Shown here: one piece after another, positions 1 to 10,800 of the stretch
Position numbering within the stretch: position 1 is the first letter of the stretch
How the letters are laid out: each line of letters begins with the position of its first letter
NCBI GenBank assembly: GCA_017395635.1
Contig: JAFQOE010000029.1
Location: forward strand, 27,315 to 91,314
Direction of reading: 5' to 3'
DNA from: Lachnospiraceae bacterium
Lineage (GTDB): Bacteria; Bacillota; Clostridia; Lachnospirales; Lachnospiraceae
Length of the DNA: 64,000 nucleotides
The notes under the pieces: model-generated
Databases searched by the model: none
Told to the model about the DNA's origin: nothing
Seen by the model: only the letters and a program-made list of their open reading frames with translations
Translations under genes and position numbers: made by a program

Positions 1-1
1 G

Positions 2-58
2 ATGGAAGAAATGTATAGAATTGCAGATGGTAATAACAACTGGTCAATGGTAGGTTGA
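2..58 (+). CDS. Possible 3' end of a gene cut by the window edge
   Basis: A frame open from base 2 encodes about 18 residues ending in NNNWSMVG before TGA at 56-58. It runs straight into a strong hairpin, as the end of a gene would. It is too short to assign to a family and could be chance. Confidence 0.2.
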   Translation: MEEMYRIADGNNNWSMVG

Positions 59-76
59 GTAACCTTACCATTGACC
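42..76 (+). terminator. Hairpin, probable terminator of the upstream gene
   Basis: GGTCAATGGTAGGTT pairs with AACCTTACCATTGACC around a tiny loop, with one bulged base. The next T-rich run is about 10 bases further on, so termination is likely but not textbook. Confidence 0.45.
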
Positions 77-261
77 TGCCGACATCTTTTTCACACTTTT
101 GTCACAGATTTTTCATTGCATTTTATTTCAAGCTCATCTATAATTCTCCATACAGTGAAATCTATTCAGTGTATCATTCGATGCTAGTGCAGACTGAATT
201 TCAAGGCATTCGCCACTTATTTCACACGATTTTATTTCAATTTTACAGGAGGATATTGCCT

Positions 262-1146
262 ATGAAGCACGAAAATCAAGTACATAAGTTATCCACACTA
301 CCAAGTGGCAAGATTAGATACACCCTCACGAATGATTACATGTTCCGAGCTGTATTCCAAAAAAATCAAAATGCCCTAAAAGGACTTTTGTCTGTCTTGC
401 TTGGTATACCCAAAAAGCAAATCAAGGAACTTCGGATTCTTAATCCTATTATTCTTGGTGAAACCATTGATGACAAAACTTGTATCTTAGATCTCCATCT
501 ACGGTTAAATAATAATGAACTCATCAACATCGAAATGCAGGTGTCCGACTTTGGTAACTGGTCAGAACGCTCTATTACTTATCTAGGACGTGCATTTGAC
601 CAAACACAGTCCGGTGGTGATTACTCTAATATTAGTACTACCATGCATATTGGTATATTAGATTTCAATCTTACACATCTGACTCCGGAATTCTACTCAG
701 AATTCCGGCTTATGAATGTGAAAAATCATGAAATCTATAGTGACAAATTCATTCTTCGTGTGCTAAACTTAAAGACATTAGAAGATAATTCGATTGAAAA
801 GGAACCCGCTGACCTTTATTATTGGGCTAAGCTTTTCAAAGCCACCACATGGGAGGAGTTAAAAATGTTAGCATCCAAAAATCCAGACTTCGAAGATACA
901 ATTGTAACCATGCAAGAGTTATCTGTTGATGAAAAAGTGAAGCTACAGTGCATGGCTAGAGAACGCTATGAATGGGATTTGGCTTCTGCAACTGCAAAAG
1001 GCAAGCGTGAAGGCAGAGCTGAGGGAGAACAGCGTTCCTTTCTTCTCATCCAAAAGCTATCCGAAGAAGGCTTAACAGACCTTATTTCAAAAGCAGCTTC
1101 TGATCCAGTCCTTCGTCAAGAATTGTATAAAAAATATAATCTTTAA
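262..1146 (+). CDS. Rpn family PD-(D/E)XK nuclease / putative transposase
   Basis: A 294-residue cytoplasmic protein of the Rpn (recombination-promoting nuclease, PD-(D/E)XK transposase-like) family. The N-terminus (YTLTNDYMFRAVFQKNQ), the LLGIP segment and the core with DLHLRLNNNELINIEMQ match how this family starts and forms its nuclease core, with the D and ExQ positions present. The C-terminus (EWDLASATAKGKREGRAEGE) is the usual charged helical tail. The frame stays open upstream to base 55, but AGGAGG lies 6-7 bases before ATG 262, so that start is chosen. Family members are linked to RecA-independent recombination and spread with mobile DNA. It is a single gene sharing a terminator with the convergent XRE gene. 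Confidence 0.8.
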   Translation: MKHENQVHKLSTLPSGKIRYTLTNDYMFRAVFQKNQNALKGLLSVLLGIPKKQIKELRILNPIILGETIDDKTCILDLHLRLNNNELINIEMQVSDFGNWSERSITYLGRAFDQTQSGGDYSNISTTMHIGILDFNLTHLTPEFYSEFRLMNVKNHEIYSDKFILRVLNLKTLEDNSIEKEPADLYYWAKLFKATTWEELKMLASKNPDFEDTIVTMQELSVDEKVKLQCMARERYEWDLASATAKGKREGRAEGEQRSFLLIQKLSEEGLTDLISKAASDPVLRQELYKKYNL

Positions 1147-1155
1147 TACCAATAC

Positions 1156-1204
1156 AAAAAGGTAGCAATCATATAAGCATGGTTATATGATTGCTACCTT
1201 TTTT
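1156..1204. terminator. Bidirectional terminator between Rpn and XRE genes
   Basis: A near-perfect stem (GGTAGCAATCATATAA with TTATATGATTGCTACC) is flanked by A5 on the left and T6 on the right, so it can stop transcripts from both directions. Confidence 0.9.
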
Positions 1205-1205
1205 G

Positions 1206-1538
1206 TTATCTATCTAACTCCAAGATAGAACGCAATATATGATATAGTCGTTCTTGGTTTTTTGCAGTCTGCCGTTCGAGTATCTGATAACTCTTATATG
1301 CATAAGTATCTGACTTATTTGCAATATCCTCTAATCCATTCATAAAGTCTGATAAGGAAATCTGTAGTCCGGTCGTTATCTTGTATAAAGTTTCAATAGA
1401 AGGTGTTTTCTCTCCACGCTCTAGTTGTCCAATGTAAGAAGGATGCAAATCACTGTATTCTGCCAATTGTTCCTGACTGTAGTCGAGTTCATTTCTTCGT
1501 TGTCGGATACGGTTTCCGATTTCTTCTGTTATGTTCAA
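1206..1538 (-). CDS. XRE-family helix-turn-helix regulator
   Basis: A 110-residue DNA-binding protein. A Cro/CI-type HTH fills roughly residues 5-60 (IGNRIRQRRNELDYSQEQLAEYSDLHPSYIGQLERGEKTPS), followed by a short helical tail of about 45 residues. The start is taken as TTG 1538 because AAAGGAG lies 8 bases before it; upstream in-frame ATGs (1565, 1595) lack such a site. The gene reads into the bidirectional terminator. A 13-bp palindrome 46 bases upstream could be its own operator. The target genes are not evident. Confidence 0.85.
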   Translation of the reverse strand: MNITEEIGNRIRQRRNELDYSQEQLAEYSDLHPSYIGQLERGEKTPSIETLYKITTGLQISLSDFMNGLEDIANKSDTYAYKSYQILERQTAKNQERLYHILRSILELDR

Positions 1539-1583
1539 GGCAAATTCTCCTTTGGGTTCATTCATAATTATATTACTAGTGCA

Positions 1584-1596
1584 TGTGTAATACACA
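1584..1596. promoter_or_regulatory. Palindrome upstream of the XRE gene, possible operator
   Basis: TGTGTAATACACA reads almost the same on both strands and sits in the XRE gene's upstream region. Self-repression through it is an inference. Confidence 0.4.
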
Positions 1597-1667
1597 AATA
1601 TATACTAAAGCTGTTTCCGGGTTGGGACAATGCACTAAAAATATTATTGGAAAGAGGAACTGTACTA

Positions 1668-1696
1668 TTGATACAAGGTGTTTAGGGGTGTATACT
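1668..1696 (+). promoter_or_regulatory. Promoter TTGATA-N17-TATACT
   Basis: -35 TTGATA (1668-1673) and -10 TATACT (1691-1696) are 17 bases apart. The surrounding sequence resembles the promoter at 1943-1971 (both share TGTACTATTGA and a following GATATAATT). It would drive the short ORF at 1761. Confidence 0.55.
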
Positions 1697-1760
1697 ATAG
1701 ATATAATTACGATTGCGAATTACACAAGAGATGTTGCGGTTGAGGAGGAGTGATGTGCAA

Positions 1761-1865
1761 ATGAAGAAGTTATTAAAAGTATGTATGATACTGTTAGTTA
1801 TTGTTCCGGTGGGAAATATCAAGGAAAAGGAATTGGCGGAAATGATATATTTGACAAGATATTGA
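1761..1865 (+). CDS. Short signal-peptide-like ORF, possibly a gene remnant
   Basis: It encodes 34 residues starting MKKLLKVCMILLVIVPVG, a signal-peptide-like start, then a charged stretch and TGA. GGAGGAG lies about 10 bases upstream and a good promoter precedes it. It looks like the 5' end of a secreted-protein gene whose body has been lost, or a small membrane peptide. The sequence just after it resembles the XRE upstream region, pointing to a rearrangement. Confidence 0.35.
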   Translation: MKKLLKVCMILLVIVPVGNIKEKELAEMIYLTRY

Positions 1866-1942
1866 TTCTGTTATTTTCAAGACAAATTCTCCTCGTTGAT
1901 GATTATATTACTAGTGTGTGCCTAATATATAAATGTGTACTA

Positions 1943-1971
1943 TTGACACTAATAATTAATAATTATATACT
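1943..1971 (+). promoter_or_regulatory. Promoter TTGACA-N17-TATACT
   Basis: A consensus -35 (1943-1948) and a good -10 (1966-1971) with 17-base spacing, about 360 bases before the LRR gene at 2335. It is part of a sequence duplicated from the region around 1541-1700. Confidence 0.6.
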
Positions 1972-2334
1972 AAAGATATAATTTCTGGGTGAAAGTGTAT
2001 TATATAGTTTCTCTGGGTGTTGAGTAATTGTGCAGTTGAATTTTGACAGAGTATTTTAAAATTGAATAATAGTGTGAGATTGCATGGTGATGTTTTGCGT
2101 TGAATTATAGGTAGTCAGTACGCAATACAGCCCTACAGATTACGGAAGAAGGATATGCAATAAGTGTGAAGGTGTTATTACAATTTTAAGTAATGTCTTT
2201 ACAGACGATATAAGCATAGGATGAGGTGTCTTTTCGTCGAAAAATGTTTGTTGTTTAGATTTGTTGAATGACAAAAGCAAATTAATTCGCATTACAAATG
2301 TCAAGTGTCAGAACAAAACGAGGGAGGGTTTAAG
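1972..2334 (+). other. Long leader region before the first LRR gene
   Basis: No convincing gene lies here. A second possible -35 (TTGACA, 2043-2048) with an AATAAT -10 is present. A GGGAGGG ribosome site sits directly before ATG 2335. The rest is unassigned AT-rich DNA. Confidence 0.4.
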
Positions 2335-3681
2335 ATGAAGAAAAAAGGATTATTAAAGAAGGGATTGTTTACAAGTTTTGTGATGCTCGTAGCTCCGATA
2401 ATGTTACATGGAATGAATGTATATGCTGCAGAAGGTATGAATACAAACGAGAATGGAGTTGCTTATTATGAAGATTCACAAGGTGTGAGATATGGTTTCT
2501 ATGATGATGGTGAAACCTGCTATGTAGGGGATTATGCGGATACGATTAGCGAAAATATTATTATTCCAGAAACAATCACTGTAGATGGAAAAGAGTATAC
2601 AGTGACAACGATAGCTAAGGATGCGTTTGATATTCAATTTGCAACTACATTTAGTACAAAATTAGATGATGTTGTTTCGATTGAATTACCGAATACAATA
2701 ACAACAATTGAGTATGGTGCATTAGATTTAAGCATGTTGGATACAAGTAATGTAACCGGTATGCAAGAAATGTTCTATGAATGTCGTAACTTGAAATCTG
2801 TTGATTTAAGTGGGTTTAATACATCAAAAGTCACAGATATGATTCGCATGTTTATGTATTGTACATCCTTAGAATCACTGGATTTAAGCAATTTCAAAAC
2901 CAATAGCCTTGAAGATATGATTGAGATGTTTTGTATGTGCCAGAGCCTTGATGTCCTAGACTTAAGTGGATTTGATTTGTCAAATACGCAGGCAGAATGG
3001 ACTTTCGGAAACTTTATATATGAACATGAAGGCATGGTTTTAAAAACACCGGTTAATTATAAGGGTACAACAAAATTCTTTTACAATTCTGATAGTTTTG
3101 GGAATGAAGGTGAATTTTTCTTGTGGACGGACGGAGATGGAAAAATATACGATAGTTTGCCTAATTTGCCACATAGCGTAACACTTACCCTTAAATCATA
3201 TCCTGCAGATTATTTTTATGAAGATATTTCGCCGAAGAAAAAGAATACAGTGATGACGATATCATCAAAAAAATGTAAGGTGAAGGTGACATCTTCTTCA
3301 ATGAATAATCCAACAGTTACTTATATGAAGTCTACTAATAGTAATGCGACATCCATTACCATTCCGGACAAAGTTACAGTGGATGAAATTACATATAAAG
3401 TAACAGCAGTCTCATCCAAGGCATTTAAGAATAACAAGAAGTTAAAATCTGTCACAATCGGCAAGAATGTGAAGACGATTGGAAAAGAAGCTTTCTATAA
3501 TTGTAAAAAATTAAAAAAGATTACAATCAAGAGTTCTGCACTTAAGAGTGTTGAAAAGAATGCGATTAAGAACATTGAAAAGAAAGCAACAATCAAGGTT
3601 CCGAAGAGCAAGTTAAAGAAATATAAGAGCTTGTTCAAGAGCAAGACGGGGTACAAAAAAACTATGAAGATTAAGAAGTAA
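2335..3681 (+). CDS. Secreted BspA-like leucine-rich-repeat protein
   Basis: A 448-residue secreted protein. The signal peptide (KKGLLKKGLFTSFVMLVAPIM, cleavage near VYA-AEG) is followed by an N-terminal domain of about 80 residues shared with the next gene (GVxYYEDSQGVRYGFYDDG). Next come BspA/DUF285-type repeats (residues about 130-215: LDLSxFNTSKVTDMxxMF units), a linker, and a C-terminal LRR_5 block with a lysine-rich tail ending KKTMKIKK. No LPXTG motif is present. That C-terminal block is nearly identical in the 2068-residue protein at 4843, even at DNA level. BspA-type repeats are known for adhesion to host or matrix proteins; the ligand here is unknown. ATG 2335 is chosen over an upstream in-frame start because GGGAGGG precedes it. 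Confidence 0.85.
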   Translation: MKKKGLLKKGLFTSFVMLVAPIMLHGMNVYAAEGMNTNENGVAYYEDSQGVRYGFYDDGETCYVGDYADTISENIIIPETITVDGKEYTVTTIAKDAFDIQFATTFSTKLDDVVSIELPNTITTIEYGALDLSMLDTSNVTGMQEMFYECRNLKSVDLSGFNTSKVTDMIRMFMYCTSLESLDLSNFKTNSLEDMIEMFCMCQSLDVLDLSGFDLSNTQAEWTFGNFIYEHEGMVLKTPVNYKGTTKFFYNSDSFGNEGEFFLWTDGDGKIYDSLPNLPHSVTLTLKSYPADYFYEDISPKKKNTVMTISSKKCKVKVTSSSMNNPTVTYMKSTNSNATSITIPDKVTVDEITYKVTAVSSKAFKNNKKLKSVTIGKNVKTIGKEAFYNCKKLKKITIKSSALKSVEKNAIKNIEKKATIKVPKSKLKKYKSLFKSKTGYKKTMKIKK

Positions 3682-3718
3682 TTGTTGAATTATGATAAAA
3701 AGAATGGTGGTGTTGCAA

Positions 3719-4774
3719 ATGATGAAAAAGCAAAAGATGAATATCATATATGTATTTGTAATGATAATACTTGGTTCAATCATACTAGGTGGACAAGCAC
3801 AGGCAGCAGAAGGATTACATACAGATAATGGCGTATCTTGTTATGAAGACGCCCAAGGAGTAAACTATGGTTTTTATGAGGATGGAGTATCTTGTTATGT
3901 GAAAGGATATGTAGACAATATTGATTCAGAAGTTAAGATTCCGTCAATAATTGTGGTGGAGGGAAGGCAGTACACGGTAACTGTTATTGAAGAGAAGGCT
4001 TTTTACTGGTGTGATGCTTTAACCAAAATTGAATTGCCAAATACTATAACTGCAATTAAGAAAAAGGCATTTGTAGGAACGCAATTGAAAGAAATTGAAA
4101 TTCCTAACAGTGTAATGGAACTTGATGCAACCGCGCTTAATGCTTGTACGGATTTAACAAATATTATTATATCTAAGGATAACCCTAAGTATTCATCTGA
4201 TAAACAGGGGTGTGTTTATAACAAGAATAAGACGCGTTTGATTTTTGCTGTATACGCAGTTGACGATGTGGTGATTCCAAAGACTGTAAAAGTAATTGGG
4301 GAATATGCCTTTGATACTACCATGTTGAAATCTGTAAAAATACCCAATTCCGTAAAGACAATTGAAACAAATGCATTTGGATATTGTTCGAGGTTGAAAA
4401 GTGCTAATATACCAAATAGTGTCAAAGTAATTGAGGGCTGGGCATTTGAGTATTGCGATGGATTAGAGAAGGTTACAATTGGAAAAAATGTTACCACAAT
4501 TGGAAAGTATGCTTTCGAGAATTGTTTCAAATTAAATAAAGTAACAATTAATTCTACCAAGCTCAAAAAAATTGGAGATGGTGCTTTTCAAAAAAATAAA
4601 AATTTGAAAAACATTACTCTTAAGACCAATAAGCTTACTAAGAAATCAGTAGGAGAGAATGTGTTCAAAGGAACACACAAAAAGTTGGTTGTTAAGGTTC
4701 CGAGTAAGAAGGTCAATAGTTACAAAAACATATTTAAGAATAAGGGAAATAAGAAGCTTACAGTTACAAAATAG
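3719..4774 (+). CDS. Secreted BspA-like LRR_5 protein, paralogue of upstream gene
   Basis: About 351 residues. The signal peptide (MNIIYVFVMIILGSIILGG, AQA-AEG) leads into the same N-terminal domain as the previous gene (GVSCYEDAQGVNYGFYEDG), then LRR_5 repeats of the form IxxxAFxxCxxLxxVxIPxSVxxI over residues about 85-300. The tail is lysine-rich (KVPSKKVNSY, ending LTVTK) but more diverged than in the other surface proteins. It starts 37 bases after the previous stop, so it is probably cotranscribed. The start is uncertain: ATG 3719 follows GGTGGTG, while ATG 3692 also fits. Likely adhesin or surface protein. Confidence 0.8.
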   Translation: MMKKQKMNIIYVFVMIILGSIILGGQAQAAEGLHTDNGVSCYEDAQGVNYGFYEDGVSCYVKGYVDNIDSEVKIPSIIVVEGRQYTVTVIEEKAFYWCDALTKIELPNTITAIKKKAFVGTQLKEIEIPNSVMELDATALNACTDLTNIIISKDNPKYSSDKQGCVYNKNKTRLIFAVYAVDDVVIPKTVKVIGEYAFDTTMLKSVKIPNSVKTIETNAFGYCSRLKSANIPNSVKVIEGWAFEYCDGLEKVTIGKNVTTIGKYAFENCFKLNKVTINSTKLKKIGDGAFQKNKNLKNITLKTNKLTKKSVGENVFKGTHKKLVVKVPSKKVNSYKNIFKNKGNKKLTVTK

Positions 4775-4782
4775 GAATACAT

Positions 4783-4814
4783 AGGTGTCATCAATATCAT
4801 TTTGGGTGACACCT
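4783..4814 (+). terminator. Weak hairpin terminator or attenuator
   Basis: AGGTGTCA pairs with TGACACCT around a 16-base loop just after the second LRR gene. There is no long T-run after it, so read-through into the giant gene is plausible. Confidence 0.4.
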
Positions 4815-4842
4815 TGTTGTACATTAGAGGAGGCGAAATGAT

Positions 4843-7800
4843 ATGAGAGATGCTTTAAGAAAAGTGTTGGCAGTGTTTGCGATATTATTTTTGTGGATGA
4901 CATATACATTAAATGTCAAGGCTACAGAAGTCGAGACCACTGTATCGAGAGCAGAGTGGATTCATGAATTGGTAACAATCTTTAATATGAAAGTTGAAGA
5001 TGGTTTGATGCCGGATGATTACTATGGTGATATATCGGATTCAGAATATTACAACGATATCTTATTAGCAATCAATTTTGGTGTCATTGATTTGGAGGCA
5101 GGAGAGGATTTTCGACCGGATGCCCCCGTGACAAGAGAATTTGCGGCCCAAACCTTAAATGCCTGTCTGGGTTATGAAATCGACGAAGAGATTGAGTATA
5201 CAATGAGTGACTATGAGGATTTGCAATATCCTCAGGATGTACAGATTGCTATAAATGAAAATTGGTTTGAATTAGTAGATGGTGTGTTCGGTCCTAATAT
5301 AACGATTACGATAACAGAGAAGACAGATATGCTTACTTATGCGAAAGGTATACTGGCAGCGTCTGTTATTGAGGAAAATCACGAAAATGTTTACGAATTC
5401 TCCGAAGATGTAATAGAGATACAAGAGGGAACACCAGTTGAATTGTTTTCTGATACAGAAGTGATGATATATGATACATCTTTGGATTTGTCCGTGGATG
5501 ATTTGATTGCAGTTTATTCAAATGGTATTGCTTATACTTACCAGATTGTATCACTAGAAGAGAAAGAAGAGGGCTTCTTGGTGACGGGAGAAGAAGTTTC
5601 GTATGAAGAAACGGTTACTTCGGTGGATGCAGAAGGTGTCATTGAGGCTGATTTAAGTAATTTCATCCCTGCGGAGGGAGTGACATTGAATGTTGAATAT
5701 GAGGAAGCAGCATCTACATATGGTTTATCAAGAATTGGTGACACGAAGAGGATTAAGGATATTAATCTGAAAAAGAATATTGGTGGTGGAACAATCGCTT
5801 GTACAATCACTAATTTGAAAGTACATTATAAGATTAATAGTAAGGGTTATCAGTTTAAAACAAGTGGAACTACAGTTACATCCTATACTGTAAAGGGCAA
5901 AAAAGATTTAATACTGACATTAGGTTATATTAATATAGCTGGTGTGGGAAAAATTAGTGTTGATATGATTTATTCTGCAGACGGTGCAGCAACCCTTAGT
6001 TATTCCTATAATTTTGAAACTGGAATTGAGAAGAATTATGGTTCTCCAATAAGAAAAATTACTTACTATTCTACTCCGACTTGGCATTTTTCTGCGAAGG
6101 CAGAATTAAAAGCATCTTTGAAGGTGGGATTTTATGTCAATGTGCCATCTTTTGCAGATGGTTATATTTATGGAGAAGCAGGTGTGAAATCAGAACCAGC
6201 AGTTGAGGTATATGGAGATGGAAAGAAGCCGACTATGTGTATGGACTTGCCCGCATATGTTTTTGCTACTGTTGCCTATAATTTGAATGTGTTTGGTGTT
6301 GATGTGGCAGGCGAGACAATCGAAATATATAACCGTAATAATAGTCCGTGTCGTATCTGTTATCACATAGAAGATGGCAATGCGGTTAATGTTTGCTCAA
6401 GACCGGAAAGTAGTTCTTCAGTTGGAAAACGTGGTTATTATTCAACAGGTGCGGCTGGTTCAGGAACCTATAGTGGCAATTGTTTTGTTGCTCCGAGTGT
6501 AGCGGAGCCCATTTTTGAGTATGAGTTAGATGAAGATGGAAATGCAACGATTACAAAATATATTGGTAGTGTTTATTGCCTAACAATTCCGGAAGAATTG
6601 GATGGTTATCCGGTTGTAGCAATTGGGGAAAATGCGTTTAAAGGAAATTCGTATTTAGGTAGTGTGGTGATTCCGGATTGCATAGTCAGTGTAGGAAAAA
6701 ATGCATTTAATGGTTGTATATGTCTTACTAATATTATTTTGCCTAATAATAATAAGTTTACTTATATTGATGAAGGAGTGTTGGCGAATACATCATCGTT
6801 ATGTGATGTGGAAATATCGGATTACATTACAGAAATACGTGCAGCAGCATTTCAGCAATCAGGACTTGTATCTTTACATTTAAATGAAAATATAACATCT
6901 ATAGATAAGAAGGCTTTTTATGGATGTAATAAATTATTGGATTTGGTATTACCAAAGTATTTAGAGAAATTTGGTGACTCTTGTTTTGGAGATTGTGATG
7001 CGTTAAAAACAGTAGAAATACCTAGATACATTTCAGGATGTTCGAATGATTTGTATCCAAATTCAACGAGTAGTTATGGTTATACTTCACCCAAAGGAAT
7101 GTTTAGTGGATGTGATAATTTAAAAACAATAACATTTGCAAATGGAATAACTAAAATTGGTGTAGATCTATTTAATAATTGTACAGGGCTAGAGGAAATT
7201 GTTTTGCCAGATACAGTTACTGAAATACAAAGTAAAGCGTTTTATAATTGTACGAATTTGAGAGAAGTAAAATTACCAGACAAATTAACTAAGATAGGAG
7301 TACTTTCGTTTGCTGGATGTGTTTCATTGGAAAAAATTGATATTCCGGATAGTGTTATTGTAATAGATTGTTGTGCATTCAGATGGTGTCAAAATATATC
7401 GGAAATAGATTTATCGAATCGATTAAAAGAAATCGGGACTTGGGCGTTTGCTGGTTGTACATCATTGGAAGAATTAGAAATTCCCAATACAGTTGAGACT
7501 GTTATAAGATATTATGATGGGATGACAATCAATAAACTAGTAAGTCCGTTTGAAGGTTGTAGTAATTTGCAAAAGGTAATTTTACAGGAAGGGATGAAAA
7601 ACGTACCATCATGTTTATTTAAATGGTGTACGACAGGGTTAGAAGAAGTAGTATTGCCGAATTCTATAATTAAAATTGGTGAAAATGCATTTAATAGTTG
7701 TCGTGACCTGAAAACAATAGATTTACCAGATGGTTTGGCGGAAATAGAAGAGGCTGCTTTTATTGCTTGTAGCTCATTAGAATCAATAGAAATTCCCAAT

Positions 7801-10800
7801 GTAGTTAGTAGTATGAGTCCTTCTGTTTTTGAAGAGTGTTCTTCCTTGGTTGAAGTTAATCTTCCAGAGGCACTTGAAAATATTAAGTCAAAGGCATTTT
7901 ACAATTGTACGTCTTTAACAGAAGTAAAAATACCTGAAAAAGTCCACACTATTAATAGTAGTGCATTTGCTGGTTGTACAGGATTAATTAAAGTGACAAT
8001 TCCGTCAAGTGTAAAAATAATTAATCAGTACGCTTTTTCTCATTGTGAAGCATTAACAGACTTAACGTTACCAGAAGGTCTTACAACAATAGGCGAAAAT
8101 GCTTTTGAATATTGTAAGTTATTAAAAAATGTCACATTGCCAGATTCTTTGCAAAGTATGGGGCAGTATTGTTTCTCAAACTGTGATGATCTTGCAGAAA
8201 TTAATATTGGTGCAGGATTAATGACGATTCCGAAATATTGTTTTGCAGAAAATCCGGCACTTACTTCAGTTGTTTTACCGCAACAGGTAACAACTATAAG
8301 TGGAGGAGTATTTAATAATTGTACTGGTTTAACGGATATCACTATTAATAGGAACGTTACTACGATTGATGCAACTGCGTTTTCGTATCCGGATAAATTA
8401 ACCATTCATGGTGTAACAGGAACTTATGCAGACACATTTGCTACAGAAAATGGAATTACATTTGCATCGTTGGATACACCGGCAACGGCGATTAAGTTAA
8501 ATGCAACCGAGTTGGAAATTGGTAGAAAAGAAACAATTCAGATGACAGCATCTATTACTCCAATTGATTCCTCTGACCAATTTACATGGACCTCTTCGGA
8601 TGAGACGGTAGCAACGATAGATGCTACGGGTAAGTTGACAGCAAATGCATTAGGAACAACAACGATTATTGCGATGGCTGGAGATGTGATTGAAACTTGT
8701 GAGGTAACTGTATATGAGCCGGTTACATCTGTAGCACTCAGTCAAACAAGTTATACAGGAACAATAGGCGATACGTTGCAGTTGACAGCGACAATACGTC
8801 CTAAAAATGCTACATATTTAACAGTGAAGTGGAGTTCAAGTGATGCAGAAATAGCAGAAGTAACAGATTCGGGGCTTGTTACCCTTAAGAAATATGGGAC
8901 TGCAACGATAACGGTAATAACTGATAATAAAGGAAAGACTGCAACATGTAAAGTGACAGTACAACCAATAGCAGTAACGGGTGTCAGCCTGAATACGAAT
9001 GCACAGACATTGGGATTGGGTGATACATATCAGTTAACAGAAACGATTGCTCCGGAAAACGCAACCACAAAGGATGTAACATGGACTTCTAGCAAATCTG
9101 CGGTTGCTATTGTGGAAAATGGTCTGGTTACGGCTGTTGGAGAAGGAACGACAATTATTATTGTTAAAACAAATGATGGTGCCAAAACGGCATCTTGTAC
9201 AATAACCGTAAAGAATGTTCCTATTACAGGCCTTACGTTAGACAAGACAGCATTAGAAATGGAAACAAAGACAACAGCGACGTTAGTTGCCAATGTGACA
9301 CCAAGTGATGCATCTGTGACATCTATTGTGTGGTCATCGGACAATGAAGCAGTTGCTACTGTTGTGAATGGCAAAGTGACAGCATGGAAAGCGGGAACTG
9401 CCACTATCACAGCAGCATCAAAGGATGGTAGTTGTTCAGCAAGTTGTGTTATTACAGTAACCGGACATGAAGTGACAGGAGTAGAGTTGTCGAAAGAAAG
9501 TATTACATTGATAGAAGGAAACTGCACATTGTTAGAAGTAATTGTTTCACCGGCAAATGCAGATGATACGTCTGTGAATTGGTCTGTCAGCAATGAAAAT
9601 GTTGTAACAATCGATTCTACAACAGGTATCGTAAAAGGTGTTACGGAAGGAAATGCAACGATTACAGTTACTACAAATGATGGCGCATATGAGGCGATTT
9701 GTGAAGTAGAAGTGGTCGCAGTAGATGAATCAGAAGAAAATATACCTGTTACAGAAGTTACAATTAAGACAAACAGTGAAGAAATTTCGGAGGAAAACAC
9801 AATTGAGGTAGGAAAAGAATTTACCTTGAGTGCATCGGTAGAACCAGCAGAAGCAACCAATCAGAATATTATATGGATTAGTAGTAATAAGAATATAGCA
9901 ACTGTGTCGCAGGATGGTGTTGTTACAACAAAGGGTGTAGGTAAAGTGACTGTTACTGCTGTTTCTGAGAATGGTGCAAAAACGGTAGAGATTACAATAC
10001 AGGTTTTACCAGTTAGGGTTACAGGAGTTGTAATTAATTCTGATACATTGGAGTTGCTAATTGGGGAAGAAGCTGCTTTGCAAGCAAATATTTTACCAGA
10101 AAACGCAACAAATAAAGAAGTATTATGGAGTAGTAGTGGAAGAAGTATTGTATCAGTTGATAGAAATGGAAGAATTAAAGCAAACGCAATAGGAACTGCA
10201 ACAATAACGGTAGCAACAGAGGACGGTGAATATAAAGCTAGTTGTAAAGTAACTGTTAAACCAATATTGGTTACATCCATAAGTTTAGATAGTAGTCAAC
10301 TTTCGCTGAAAGTTGGAGATAAGAAAAAGCTAAGGGAGACAGTTCTTCCAGGTAATGCAACGGATAAAACAATTACATGGTCTTCTAGCAATGCAAAGGT
10401 TGCAACGGTAGATACAAACGGTAATGTAACTGCCGTTGCAGAGGGTACTGCTAATATTGTCGTAGTAGCAGCGGATGGTTCAGGCGTTGAAGCACGATGT
10501 GCTGTTACAGTTGCAAAGAAACAGGAGCCTTCAACACAACAACCATCGGTCGATAATCCGCTAGCAGAAGATCCAACTACACAAGAGCCGGATGAAACAA
10601 AGGAATTGCCGAAAGTTGGTTCAAAGAAAACAGTATCCAGTGGACAGTATAAGGTAACGAAGTCAAGCTCTAAGTCCAAGGAAGTAGCTTTTCTAAAGCC
10701 AAAGAGCAGTAAGAAGACTTCTGTTAGCATTCCATCAACGATTAAGATTAATGGTTATACATACAAAGTGACTGAGATTTCATCAAAGGCATTTAAGAAT

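Noticed and set aside
55..261. N-terminal extension of the Rpn ORF
   Set aside because: The AGGAGG site lies directly before ATG 262 and the extra residues do not resemble the family; they also overlap a hairpin.
9030..10730. Long minus-strand ORFs inside the giant surface gene
   Set aside because: They mirror the repeated Big_2 coding sequence (Val/Thr/Ser-rich shadow) and have no ribosome sites.
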